Below are positions 25,747 to 33,578 of a stretch of 64,000 bases of DNA, in pieces. The DNA is from Streptomyces sp. ICBB 8177. Its GTDB lineage: Bacteria; Actinomycetota; Actinomycetes; Streptomycetales; Streptomycetaceae. The notes under the pieces are model-generated. The model was not told where the DNA came from. It did not search any database and saw only the letters and a list, made by a program, of their open reading frames with translations. The position numbers were made by a program, and so were the translations under genes. Location: positions 841,611-905,610 of the forward strand of contig NZ_NSKH01000023.1 of the NCBI RefSeq assembly GCF_003144095.1. Direction: 5' to 3'. Within the stretch, counting starts at the first letter, position 1; each line of letters opens with the position of its first letter.

Positions 25747-25962
25747 ATGACCAATCGCACCTACCGGGTGACCGAGATCGTCGGCACCTCGCCCGACAGC
25801 GTCGAGGCGGCGATCCGCAACGGCATCAAGCGCGCGGGCCGCAAGCTGCGCAACCTCGACTGGTTCGAGATCACCCAGGTACGCGGGCAGATCGTGGACG
25901 ACGAGGTGGAGCACTTCCAGGTCGGGATGAAGGTCGGCTTCCGCCTGGAGGACGCCGACTGA
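25747..25962 (+). CDS. Dodecin family flavin-binding protein
   Basis: This 71-residue protein matches dodecins, dodecameric flavin-storage proteins of the cytoplasm. It has RVTEIVGTSPDSVEAAIRNG, then LRNLDWFEITQVRGQI with the flavin-stacking Trp, and the C-terminal strand HFQVGMKVGFRLED. The full family length is 65-75 residues. AAGGGA lies before the ATG at 25747. It stands alone between a gene-poor stretch and a convergent membrane-protein gene. Confidence 0.95.
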   Translation: MTNRTYRVTEIVGTSPDSVEAAIRNGIKRAGRKLRNLDWFEITQVRGQIVDDEVEHFQVGMKVGFRLEDAD

Positions 25963-25984
25963 GACACGGCCGGCCCGAGGGCCG

Positions 25985-26881
25985 TCAGTCGCACCAGAAC
26001 AGGAAGCACGAGCCCGGCGCGGACCGCGAGGGACTCGGCGCCGGAGCCGTGCTCGCGGGCGCGGTCGGGCTCTGCGGGGGCGCGCTGGTGACCGGTGGCG
26101 GCGCGGGCGCGTTCGCGGTGGGCGTGGTGACGGGCGCACGGCTCGCCGGCGTGCTCGGTCGCGCGGACGCCTTGGCGGAGGGCGAAGCGCTGTTGCCGGA
26201 GGGCGACGTCGAGGGCAGGTGAAGGGCGGCGGCCGGCTCGGCGCTCGTGCCCGGCAGGCTGCTCGCGCCGCCGCCGTCGTCGGAGGCGCTCGCGCCGGCG
26301 TCGGGCGTGCCGGACGGCGCCCGCTGCCCGGTGGGCACGAACTCGCCCGGCAGCGCGGTCACCACCGCCCCGGCGAGCACGCATCCGGTGGCCATGCCCA
26401 GCGCCACCTTCAGGCCGCGCCGCCTGGGCCGCGCCCGGCGGCCACCACGCCCGGTGCGCCCGTGCCCGGGCCCCGGCACAACGGCGTCGGCGTCGTCGGA
26501 CCCGGCGTCCGCGTCCGTGCCGGCACCGGCGGGCGTCGCGTCGGACAGCGGGTCAGGCACACCCGCCGGACCCGTCAGCGGCTCGCGAGAACCTGGCGGA
26601 TCGGCCAGGGTGGCGGCGGCTTCGTCCCAGTCGCCCGCCCACACGCCGGCGCCGGGTGCCGCGGAGCCCGGCCCCGTCTCGTACGGCTCGTACGCCTCGA
26701 ACCGCGTGTAGGGGGCGGCCACGTGCCTGTCGTGCGAGGCGACGGCCACCGGCTCCGGCGCGTAAGGACGCGGCAGCGGCGTCTGCGGGGGCTCGGGGCG
26801 CGGATGGAACGCCTGCGTCGCGCAGGCGGGGCAGCCCGGCCCCTGACCCGGGAAGGCGCCGCAGACAGGGCAGTGGTCCAT
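25985..26881 (-). CDS. Zinc-ribbon, single-span membrane protein with Ser/Pro-rich tail
   Basis: This 298-residue protein starts with a zinc-ribbon-like knuckle pair (CPVCGAFPGQGPGCPACA). A disordered acidic/proline region of about 130 residues follows, then an Arg cluster, one transmembrane helix (VALGMATGCVLAGAVVTALP, about 165) and an extracytoplasmic Ser/Thr/Pro/Ala tail ending in CFLFWC. Several Streptomyces families of unknown function share this design (for example the SCO2400 type), but I cannot assign it. The ATG at 26881 is placed at the zinc knuckle. Confidence 0.65.
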   Translation of the reverse strand: MDHCPVCGAFPGQGPGCPACATQAFHPRPEPPQTPLPRPYAPEPVAVASHDRHVAAPYTRFEAYEPYETGPGSAAPGAGVWAGDWDEAAATLADPPGSREPLTGPAGVPDPLSDATPAGAGTDADAGSDDADAVVPGPGHGRTGRGGRRARPRRRGLKVALGMATGCVLAGAVVTALPGEFVPTGQRAPSGTPDAGASASDDGGGASSLPGTSAEPAAALHLPSTSPSGNSASPSAKASARPSTPASRAPVTTPTANAPAPPPVTSAPPQSPTAPASTAPAPSPSRSAPGSCFLFWCD

Positions 26882-27119
26882 GGCCCGCCGGTACTCCCTC
26901 GTCCTTCTCCCTTCACCCGGTCCGGGCGAGGTGGCGATCAATGTAGCGGCGGGGGGACCACGGCAGGAGGTGCCTTTGTGATGCCTGGGTGAAAGGCGGC
27001 GCGGGGGTGGTGGGGACAGTGTGAAGGGCACGCGTAAGGGATCACGTGCCCTGTACGGGACTTATCGCGCCGGAGCCGGGCCACGCGCGGCGATCGGGGG
27101 CGGTTCGCCCGCGGCCCCG

Positions 27120-27980
27120 CTACGCGTACGCCACGGCGGACGGCCACGGGCCGCTGGCCAGGCGGCTCAGGCGGGCCGCCGCGGTCTTCGTGGCGTCGAT
27201 GACCTCGGGCGGGGCGAGCGGCATCTCGTGCATCGGCTTCAGCAGCAGCACGGCTCCCATGATCGAGTCGTCCCACATGATGGGCGCGGCGCAGGAGTTC
27301 CATCCGGCCATGCACTCCTGCTGGCCGAGTGCGTAGCCGCGGTCGCGCACGTCGGCGAGGGAGGCGATCAGCGCGTCGTCGTCCACGTAGACGCCGGGGC
27401 CCGCCTCCTCGGGGACGCGTTCGGCGATGACGCGTTCCTGGAGGGAACGCGGAAGATAGGCCAGAATCGTTCGTCCGGAGGCGCCGGTGCGCAGGGACCT
27501 GGTCACCGACAGCACGTCACGCGGGGTCATCCCGAGTTCGACCAGGTCGGAGTCGCCGACGGCCATGTCGATGCACTGCCGCTGGGCGCCGCCGAAGGGC
27601 GCGAGCATGTAGAGGAACGCCAGTCCGCCGCCGGTCGCGGTGCGCAGCTCCTGCAACGCGGCGTGGCCCGCGTCGCCCTCCGGGCCCCGCGCCAGCGCGT
27701 GCAGGCCCAACTGTGCGGCGGCGAGGCCGAGTTGGTACTGCCCGCGGCCCACCCGCACGAACGTGCCCTGGTAGACGCCGGACTGGAGGATGCGGTGCAC
27801 CGCCGAGTCGTCGAGACCGGTCACCCTGGCCAGCTCACCGGGGCCGTGCGAGACGCCGCCGAGTTCGGCGAAGGCGGTCTGCACCCGGAAGACCCGCTCG
27901 GCGTGGCTGGTGCCGCCCGGCGAGGCGTGGCCGTCGCGCCGTGTGTCCACGGGGTGCCCGGAGTTGCTGTGCCTGCTCAT
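27120..27980 (-). CDS. IclR family transcriptional regulator
   Basis: This 286-residue protein has an N-terminal winged helix (about 28-90: RVFRVQTAFAELGGVSHGPG, LARVTGLDDSAVHRILQSGV). A C-terminal effector domain follows, with TGASGRTILAYLP, YALGQQECMAGWNSCAAPIM and a closing helix. IclR proteins control catabolic or secondary metabolism genes in response to small ligands. The nearest candidate target is the quinone-oxidoreductase gene 225 bp upstream on the same strand, but no operator was found. Confidence 0.9.
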   Translation of the reverse strand: MSRHSNSGHPVDTRRDGHASPGGTSHAERVFRVQTAFAELGGVSHGPGELARVTGLDDSAVHRILQSGVYQGTFVRVGRGQYQLGLAAAQLGLHALARGPEGDAGHAALQELRTATGGGLAFLYMLAPFGGAQRQCIDMAVGDSDLVELGMTPRDVLSVTRSLRTGASGRTILAYLPRSLQERVIAERVPEEAGPGVYVDDDALIASLADVRDRGYALGQQECMAGWNSCAAPIMWDDSIMGAVLLLKPMHEMPLAPPEVIDATKTAAARLSRLASGPWPSAVAYA

Positions 27981-28090
27981 CGCGGTGAGCCCGCCCCTCG
28001 CTCAGGTGACGTGACATGGTCAGGGGAACAGCTTTCCACGGAAACCGCGGCACGCAAGCTCGGGCCGCCCGACGCGGGGCATACCGGACG

Positions 28091-28117
28091 CCGGGCGGTC
28101 GATTCCCGGCCGCCCGG
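28091..28117 (-). terminator. Hairpin after the oxidoreductase gene
   Basis: CCGGGCGG (28091-28098) pairs with CCGCCCGG (28110-28117), loop 11 bases. It lies 88 bp past the oxidoreductase stop on the minus strand. Confidence 0.35.
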
Positions 28118-28204
28118 TACGCCCTGCCGCCCGCGACCGCGCCTTGCCCAACTCCCCGCGATCGGGTCCTCGCGCGCCCTCGCGGAACGCGGTGCGCCGT
28201 GCCC

Positions 28205-29152
28205 TCAGGAAGCCGTCGTGAGCACCAGCTTCCCCGCGCCCGTCCGCTCGGCCAGGGCCCGGTGCGCCCGCGCCGCCTCGGCCAGCGGGTAGGTCGCGCC
28301 GATCACCGGACGCAGTGCGCCGGAGCGCACCGCCGCGATGAGCGCCCGCATGCTCGTGGGCAGCGCGTGGCGGTCGGTGTACAGCTGGGGGAGCCAGAAG
28401 CCGCTGACGGTGACCGACTTCTCCATCAGCAGCCGCACGGGCACGTCCACCGCCTCACCGGACGCGTAGCCGTACACCGCCAGCCGGCCCCGCGGGGCGA
28501 CCGCGGCGAGGGTCGCGTGGAAGGTGGCGCCGCCGGTCATCTCCAGCGCCGCGGCCACCGGACCGCCCGCCGCGTCCAGGATGCGCTCCGTCAGGCCCTC
28601 GGGCGTGGAGGAGTCGACGACCGCGGCGGCGCCGAGGTCGGCCGCGAGCCGGCGCTTGGCCTCGGTGCCGGCCATGGCGATCACCCTGGCGCCCGCCTGC
28701 TCGGCCAGCTGCACCGCCAGCGAGCCGAGGCCGCCACCCGCCGCGGGGATCAGCACGGTCTGCCCGGCGGTCACCTGGGCGGCGCCGAACAGCAGGTGCC
28801 AGGCGCTGTTGCCCTGAAGGGCGAGCGCGACCGCCTGCTCGTCGGTGATGTCGTCCGGCACGTCGAACGCCACCTTGCGGTGGACCAGGGTCTTCTCCGC
28901 GTAGCCGCCGCCCCGGGTCAGGGCGACGACCCGGCGGCCGTCCTCGGTGGTGCCGACGATCTCGTTGCCGGGGATGTACGGCAGCTCGACCGGGGCCAGA
29001 TAGGTGTTGCCGCGCACGTGCACGTCGGCGTAGTTGACCCCGGCACGGGTCACGTTCACCAGGAGGTGGCCTCCCCGGGGTTCGGGGTCGGGAACCTCGG
29101 CGAGTTCGAGCACCTCGGGCCCGCCGAACTCACGCATGGTGATAGCGCGCAT
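28205..29152 (-). CDS. Zinc-free quinone oxidoreductase-like dehydrogenase (MDR family)
   Basis: This 315-residue protein has a GroES-like N-terminal half (MREFGGPEVLELAEVPDPEP, AGVNYADVHVRGN, PYIPGNEIVGTT) and a nucleotide-binding half with AAGGGLGSLAVQLAEQAG at about 143-160. The catalytic-zinc ligands of alcohol dehydrogenases are absent, as in NADPH:quinone reductases. The ATG at 29152 has GAGGAGA just upstream; the frame extends far further but without protein-like sequence. Its upstream region is the structured interval 29153-29816. Confidence 0.9.
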   Translation of the reverse strand: MRAITMREFGGPEVLELAEVPDPEPRGGHLLVNVTRAGVNYADVHVRGNTYLAPVELPYIPGNEIVGTTEDGRRVVALTRGGGYAEKTLVHRKVAFDVPDDITDEQAVALALQGNSAWHLLFGAAQVTAGQTVLIPAAGGGLGSLAVQLAEQAGARVIAMAGTEAKRRLAADLGAAAVVDSSTPEGLTERILDAAGGPVAAALEMTGGATFHATLAAVAPRGRLAVYGYASGEAVDVPVRLLMEKSVTVSGFWLPQLYTDRHALPTSMRALIAAVRSGALRPVIGATYPLAEAARAHRALAERTGAGKLVLTTAS

Positions 29153-29360
29153 TCTTCTCCTCGCCTGCCTCAACTGCCCCGACCGTCCTGGCCGGCCACA
29201 TTTCTCTGCTGCCCCCTGAGGACCGTCCGGCCGCCGCTGGAGCGTGCCGCGGACAGCCGCCGGAGTCCTGCCGACGACAGCGTATGACATTCGCCGATCC
29301 CGGGTACGCGAACCCGGCGCGGCCGTACGCGGTGTCACGGGAACCCCGCTCCGCATTACG
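29153..29360. other. Non-coding upstream of the oxidoreductase gene
   Basis: I see no gene, clear promoter or long repeat in these 208 bp. They are the start of a 664-bp gene-free interval whose other parts are listed separately. Confidence 0.4.
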
Positions 29361-29450
29361 TTTCTCGCCCTGCGAGAAAGCGCGGAGAGCCGGAAGTCGT
29401 CGCATCCGGACATAACGGAGTACCGCTTTCTCGCAGGGCGAGAAAGCGGT
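29361..29450. repeat. Two oppositely oriented copies of a palindromic sequence
   Basis: A 22-base sequence at 29361-29382 recurs as its exact reverse complement at 29424-29445. Each copy contains TTTCTCGC and GCGAGAAA separated by three bases. The second copy extends to perfect 13-bp arms (29422-29434 and 29438-29450). It could be a pair of operators, a hairpin-type transcription signal or a dispersed palindromic repeat. Confidence 0.75.
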
Positions 29451-29494
29451 TGAGGCCTTGCGGTGCGGGGGCAGCTTTGACATAGTGAACTCGC

Positions 29495-29588
29495 GAGTCG
29501 CGCTCGGGTCTTGAACCCGCAAGGTCCGCGGGGGATTTTTGGTCCTGCGGGTTCTGGGTGGGATTTACCCCACACCCGAGCGCGACTC
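29495..29588. other. 94-bp three-way-junction element of unknown nature
   Basis: Perfect 15-bp outer arms (29495-29509 and 29574-29588) enclose a second perfect 9-bp stem (29513-29521 and 29546-29554) and a small GTGGG/CCCAC hairpin near 29557-29572. The fold is possible on either strand. No target-site duplication is evident at the ends. It could be a structured RNA, a small non-autonomous element or an integration relic. Confidence 0.6.
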
Positions 29589-29816
29589 ATTCAGTTTTCT
29601 GGAAAGCGCAGGGCCCCGCGTAGAACGCCGATCGGCCGCCTTTCCTCACCCGCACTCCTTGACTCCTTTTCGCGTCGTCTTTTCCTTGTGCGGGAAATTC
29701 GTCCGCGTGCCGCCGAATCAGCGCGTTCCCGGGTGGGGGAGCGGGCCGGGCGCCGTGGTGGGTCCGAGCGGATAATGGGCCGTGTCCGCTCGGTCCATTG
29801 ACCGCAGGAGGCCCAA
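29589..29816 (+). other. Non-coding leader region of the ABM gene
   Basis: These 228 bp are AT-richer in places (runs of T near 29590-29690) and hold no convincing gene. The promoter of the ABM-domain gene should lie here, but no clear hexamers stand out. GCAGGAGG at 29803-29810 is its ribosome binding site. Confidence 0.4.
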
Positions 29817-30116
29817 GTGATCGTCCGCGTGTGGGAGGCGCCGGTCGTCCCCGGCCTGATGGGGGAGTTCTGCGCCATGATGGCCGCGGACGTCGTGCCG
29901 CCGATCCGGCAGGTGGACGGGTGCCTGGGCGCGGAGCTGCTGTGCTCCACGGACCCGCAGGAGCCCCGGGTGCTGCTGGTGAGCCGCTGGCGCGACGAGG
30001 CGGCGCTGCGCGGCTACGCGGGCCCGATGTGGCGGGTCAGGCCGGTCTGGGCCGAGCAGGAGCTGCGCTACCTGCTGCGGGCGCCGAGGGTCTCGCACTT
30101 CACCCCGCAGGGCTGA
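29817..30116 (+). CDS. Antibiotic biosynthesis monooxygenase (ABM) domain protein
   Basis: This 99-residue single ABM/ferredoxin-like alpha-beta domain runs VIVRVWEAPV-like strand, helix with MMAADVVPPIRQVDGCLGAE, the strand PRVLLVSRWRDEAALRGYAG and a C-terminal strand. The family includes small cofactor-free oxygenases and heme-degrading enzymes; the substrate is unknown. A strong AGGAGG-type site precedes the ATG. It is a single-gene unit downstream of the structured interval. Confidence 0.85.
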   Translation: MIVRVWEAPVVPGLMGEFCAMMAADVVPPIRQVDGCLGAELLCSTDPQEPRVLLVSRWRDEAALRGYAGPMWRVRPVWAEQELRYLLRAPRVSHFTPQG

Positions 30117-30164
30117 ACGCCGTGGCCCGTGCGGAACTCGTCCCCCGCGGCCGCGTTCACCGCC

Positions 30165-30398
30165 TCACGACAGCGGTTTGACGTCCGTGGGGCGGGTGAG
30201 CGCCTGACGGCCTCCGGAGGGCAGCATCCGCACCTCGCCCTCGTCGCTGATCTCCGCCCTGACGATGCCGCTGTCGTCCTCGTAGACCGCGCTGCCGCCG
30301 GGTCCGGACGCGTCGGTTCGGCGCACCACCACGCGGTCGGGCTCCTCCTGCCCGGGGTGCGGGAAGGCCAGTTCGTACGCCGTCGTCCGTGTGTCCAT
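30165..30398 (-). CDS. DUF6296 family small protein
   Basis: This 77-residue protein is all beta-like: YELAFPHPG, DRVVVRRTDASGPGGSAVYE, then DDSGIVRAEISDEGEVRML and a basic C-terminus. It matches my recollection of DUF6296, a small Streptomyces family of unknown function usually found in accessory regions. Its upstream region carries 20-bp-spaced direct repeats (30462-30492), suggesting specific regulation. Confidence 0.65.
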   Translation of the reverse strand: MDTRTTAYELAFPHPGQEEPDRVVVRRTDASGPGGSAVYEDDSGIVRAEISDEGEVRMLPSGGRQALTRPTDVKPLS

Positions 30399-30461
30399 GG
30401 CACCTCCCGGTGCTGGTCCGTGCGAGCAATGTGAGGGATGTGAAGCGCGTTCCGCCGGTAG

Positions 30462-30492
30462 ACATCAGTACACGTAAGTGCACATCAGTACA
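30462..30492 (-). promoter_or_regulatory. Direct-repeat operator upstream of the DUF6296 gene
   Basis: ACATCAGTACA occurs at 30462-30472 and again at 30482-30492, exactly 20 bp apart (two helical turns). The interval between is a degenerate third copy when read as 10-bp units on the minus strand (TGTACTGATG, TGCACTTACG, TGTACTGATG). It lies 64-94 bp upstream of the DUF6296 start, a position and phasing typical of tandem-binding activators such as SARP-type proteins. Confidence 0.6.
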
Positions 30493-30540
30493 TTTTCGCA
30501 CCTTTCCGCGACCCAGGTCGTCCGCACGGCCCCCCCGGAT

Positions 30541-31293
30541 CTACGGGGTCCGGGTGGGATCCCGGCCGGAGGCGGCCAGGACCCGGGCGAAGGCCGACGC
30601 GTCGAGCACCGCCGCGCCCCCCGGGTCGTTGTTGAAGTACGCGAACACCTCGGCCTCCCGCGGCCAGGCGTCCGCGATCCGTCCCGCCCAGCTCTCCAGC
30701 GCCTGGCGCCCGTAGCGCGGCCACGGCTCGGCCAGGCCCGCGTGGAACCTCACGTACCCCCACGAGGCGGTGCGCCACAACGGGGTCACCGGGCGCGAGC
30801 CGCGGTCGGCCCAGCACAGCGCGGCGCCGTGCCGCTCCAGCACGCCGCGGACCCCGTCCGTCCACCACGACTCGTGCCGCATCTCGACCGCGACCCGGAC
30901 GCGTTCGGGGAAGCAGCCGAGGCAGGCGTCGAGCAGCCCGGTGTCGCAGCGCAGGTTGGGCGGCAACTGGAGCAGCACCGGGCCGAGCCGGGCGCCGAGC
31001 CCCGCCGCGTGCGCGAGCAGCCGGCGCACCGGCTCCTCGGGATCGTGGAGCCGCTTCATGTGGGTGAGGTAGCGGCTCGCCTTGACCGCGATCACGAAGT
31101 CGTCCGGTGTGGCGCGCCGCCAGTCCGCGAAGGTCGCCTCGGACGGCAGCCGGTAGAAGGCGTTGTTGTTCTCCACGGTGGCGAAGCGGGCCGCGTACTC
31201 GGCGAGCCACTCGCGCTGCGGCGTCCCCTGCGGATAGAGCACCTCGCGCCAGTCCTTGTACTGCCACCCCGATGTCCCTACCAGTACCGGCAC
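30541..31293 (-). CDS. DUF72 domain protein (YecE-like TIM barrel)
   Basis: This 250-residue protein has the N-terminal VLVGTSGWQYKDWREVLYPQ, the middle FVIAVKASRYLTHMKRLHDP and the LQLPPNL segment, all typical of DUF72. The family is a TIM barrel of unknown reaction. The GTG at 31293 has CTGGAG eight bases upstream; the longer frame to 31482 lacks protein-like sequence. It follows the amidase gene on the same strand by 17 bp. Confidence 0.9.
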   Translation of the reverse strand: MPVLVGTSGWQYKDWREVLYPQGTPQREWLAEYAARFATVENNNAFYRLPSEATFADWRRATPDDFVIAVKASRYLTHMKRLHDPEEPVRRLLAHAAGLGARLGPVLLQLPPNLRCDTGLLDACLGCFPERVRVAVEMRHESWWTDGVRGVLERHGAALCWADRGSRPVTPLWRTASWGYVRFHAGLAEPWPRYGRQALESWAGRIADAWPREAEVFAYFNNDPGGAAVLDASAFARVLAASGRDPTRTP

Positions 31294-31309
31294 GCGGACT
31301 CCAGCGGTG

Positions 31310-32167
31310 TCACGACAGCGCCCTGCGGACGAAGGAGGGCGGCACCACGGAGGGCAGGGTGCCGGCGGGAGCGCTGCGGTCCTGGAGGTCGTAGGCCCGT
31401 GCCCGCAGGTCGGGCAGCCGGGCGTAGAGGGAGTCGCCGGGGCACCTGGTGCAGTAGCCGTCACGGTGGCCGGATATGACACGGAAGACGTGGCGGGTGC
31501 CGCGGGCGAAGCGGCTGCCGCTGTTGGTGGAGACCAGGACGGTGCTGCCGCGCGCGTCCACCCCGTACATGCCGAGCTTCCACGCGCACAGCCGGGCTAT
31601 CGACTCCAGCATCGCGTCGGGCACCGGCTCGCCGCCGCCGTAACTGCCTATCGCCGCTATGCCCACCGTGCCCACGTTGAACCCGAGGGTGTGCGCGCCT
31701 ATCACCGCGTTGTCCACGCCCCCGGCCCGGCCCTCGTAGATCACACCGGTGCGGTCGACCAGGAAGTTGTAGCCGATGTCGCCCCAGTCGCGGCTCTCTA
31801 TGTGGTCGTTGTAGAACGACTGGATCAACTCCGGTACGTCACCGGGGGAGTAGTCGTTGCCGCTGTCGGTGTGGTGCACGAATACGGCCTTCACCGAGGG
31901 CGCCGAGAGGCTGGGCTTCTCGTGGTGCGCCGGATCCGGATGCCAGGCCGAACGCGGTACGACGTCAGGGCGCGCCGCCGACCAGCGCGCGGCGGCCACG
32001 GCCACGTCCCGGCCGCGCGAGGGGCGGGACGGCCCCACGGGCCGCGCCGACCTGCTCCGGGACGACCGGCCCGCCTCGGCCGCCGCCAGGGCCGCGCCGA
32101 GCAGGCCCGCGGCGGCGGCCCTGCTCAGGCCGCGCAGCACCATGCGCCGGTCTATGGTCATGATCAT
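31310..32167 (-). CDS. Tat-exported PGRP-type N-acetylmuramoyl-L-alanine amidase
   Basis: This 285-residue protein has a twin-arginine signal (DRRMVLRGLSRAAAAG) followed by a hydrophobic Ala/Leu stretch. The mature peptidoglycan-recognition/amidase_2 domain spans about 75-245. Probable zinc ligands are in FVHHTDSGNDY and in SGHRDGYCTRCPGD, and the fold motif IGYNFLVDRTGVIYEGR is present. It likely cleaves or binds cell-wall peptides outside the membrane. ATGs at 32167 and 32161 are both possible. Confidence 0.92.
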   Translation of the reverse strand: MIMTIDRRMVLRGLSRAAAAGLLGAALAAAEAGRSSRSRSARPVGPSRPSRGRDVAVAAARWSAARPDVVPRSAWHPDPAHHEKPSLSAPSVKAVFVHHTDSGNDYSPGDVPELIQSFYNDHIESRDWGDIGYNFLVDRTGVIYEGRAGGVDNAVIGAHTLGFNVGTVGIAAIGSYGGGEPVPDAMLESIARLCAWKLGMYGVDARGSTVLVSTNSGSRFARGTRHVFRVISGHRDGYCTRCPGDSLYARLPDLRARAYDLQDRSAPAGTLPSVVPPSFVRRALS

Positions 32168-32271
32168 GAGCGTAAGCGGCACCCGCGGGCGCCGCATCCG
32201 CTGTCCGCCGCCGACCGGCCGCGGTACCGCGGCCGGTCGGCGGCGGCCGCCCAGGCGTGACGCGGGCCGTC

Positions 32272-33450
32272 TCAGGAGTCCAGCCAGGCGGCGATCTCCT
32301 CGGTGTGTTCGCCCAGCCGGGGCGGACGCCGGTCGTAGCGCGGCGGAGTCGCCGACAGCCCGATGGGGTCCCGCACCAGATCCATCGCGCCGTCCCCGGC
32401 CCCGCCCGCACCCCGAGCCGCGCCGTCCGCCTCGGGCACCGCGACCGTCGGCCGCAGCCCCAGCCGTTCCGCCAGGTCCACCGCCGCGGCCAGGTCGTTG
32501 ACCGGACCGCATGGCACGCCCAGCGGGGTCAGCAGCTCGAACCACCGCGCCGCCGTGCGCCGGCGCAGCGCCGCGCCGAGCACCGCCGCCAGCTCCTCGA
32601 CGTGCGCGACGCGGTCGGGATTGGTCGCGAACCGGGGGTCGGCGGCCAGTTCCGGTGTGCCGAGACCCCGGCACAACGCGGCGAACTGGCGGTCGTTGCC
32701 CACCGCGATCACGATCGGCCGGTCCGCCGCCTCGAACACCTCGTACGGCGCGATGGACGGGTGGCGGTTGCCCAGGATGCCCGGGACCGCTCCGGCCAGG
32801 GTGTACCCGGCGGACTGGTTGACCAGGCTGGACAGCAGCGTGGACAGCAGGTTCACCTCCACCAGCTGGCCCTGCCCGGTGGCGTCCCGGTGCCGCAGCG
32901 CCGCCAGCACCCCGACCGCCGCGTGCAGCCCGGTCAGCACGTCGACCAGCGCGGCGCCGGTCTTGACCGGCTCGCCCGGCGCGGGCCCGGTCACGCTCAT
33001 CAGCCCGCCGAGCGCCTGGAGCAGCAGGTCGTAGCCGGGCAGCGCCGCGCCCGCGCCGCCCCCGAACCCGGTGACCGAGCAGTAGACCAGACCCGGGTTC
33101 AGCTCCCGCGCCCGCTCCCAGCCGAGGCCGTACTTGTCCATCGTGCCCGGCCGGAAGTTCTCGAACAGCACGTCGGCGCGGCGCACGAGCTCCTCGCAGC
33201 GCGCGCGGTCGCGTTCGTCGGCCAGATCGGCGGCGAAGGAGCGCTTGTTGCGGTTGACCGAAAGGAAGTAGGTGGCCTCGCCGTGCGCGTGCGGCGGCCC
33301 CCAGGCGCGGGTGTCGTCGCCGCTCCCGGGACGCTCGACCTTGACGACGTCCGCGCCGAGGTCCGCCAGCAGCATGGTCGCGTACGGCGCGGCCAGCACC
33401 CGGCTGAAGTCGGCCACCAGCACTCCGGACAGCGCGGCACGGGACGTCAC
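32272..33450 (-). CDS. CaiB/BaiF family CoA transferase
   Basis: This 392-residue family III CoA transferase has LSGVLVADFSRVLAAPYATM at the start, GADVVKVERPGSGDDTR, NKRSFAADLADERDR and GYDLLLQALGGLMS, whose Asp is the position that carries the catalytic aspartate in this family. These enzymes move CoA between carboxylic acids; the acid here is unknown. The GTG at 33450 is preceded by GGAGG; an ATG at 33480 is the alternative. It is divergent from the DUF6230 cluster. Confidence 0.92.
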   Translation of the reverse strand: MTSRAALSGVLVADFSRVLAAPYATMLLADLGADVVKVERPGSGDDTRAWGPPHAHGEATYFLSVNRNKRSFAADLADERDRARCEELVRRADVLFENFRPGTMDKYGLGWERARELNPGLVYCSVTGFGGGAGAALPGYDLLLQALGGLMSVTGPAPGEPVKTGAALVDVLTGLHAAVGVLAALRHRDATGQGQLVEVNLLSTLLSSLVNQSAGYTLAGAVPGILGNRHPSIAPYEVFEAADRPIVIAVGNDRQFAALCRGLGTPELAADPRFATNPDRVAHVEELAAVLGAALRRRTAARWFELLTPLGVPCGPVNDLAAAVDLAERLGLRPTVAVPEADGAARGAGGAGDGAMDLVRDPIGLSATPPRYDRRPPRLGEHTEEIAAWLDS

Positions 33451-33578
33451 GGACACCTCCGGATCGGCGGGGACGCCCATTCTGCCGCCGCGCCACGCCC
33501 CGTCAACCGTCCCGCCCAGCCTCACGGGTGGGGCCGGTTCCGGTTGCCGGGGTGCGGCGGCGCGGTTGCAATGGTCGG

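Noticed and set aside
25226-25750. 174-residue plus-strand open frame before the dodecin gene
   Set aside because: The peptide is almost entirely Arg/Pro/Ser with no domain and overlaps the dodecin start; it is typical non-coding GC-rich translation.
29130-29522. Minus-strand open frame across the palindromes
   Set aside because: Its peptide is generated by the palindromic repeats (FSPCEKA and FSQGEKR) and has no domain; it also overlaps the start of the real oxidoreductase gene.
29495-29588. Possible tRNA gene in the three-way-junction element
   Set aside because: The T-arm-like segment on the minus strand is suggestive, but no anticodon loop with a 5' T at position 33 and a 5-bp stem can be drawn, and the D-arm geometry is wrong.
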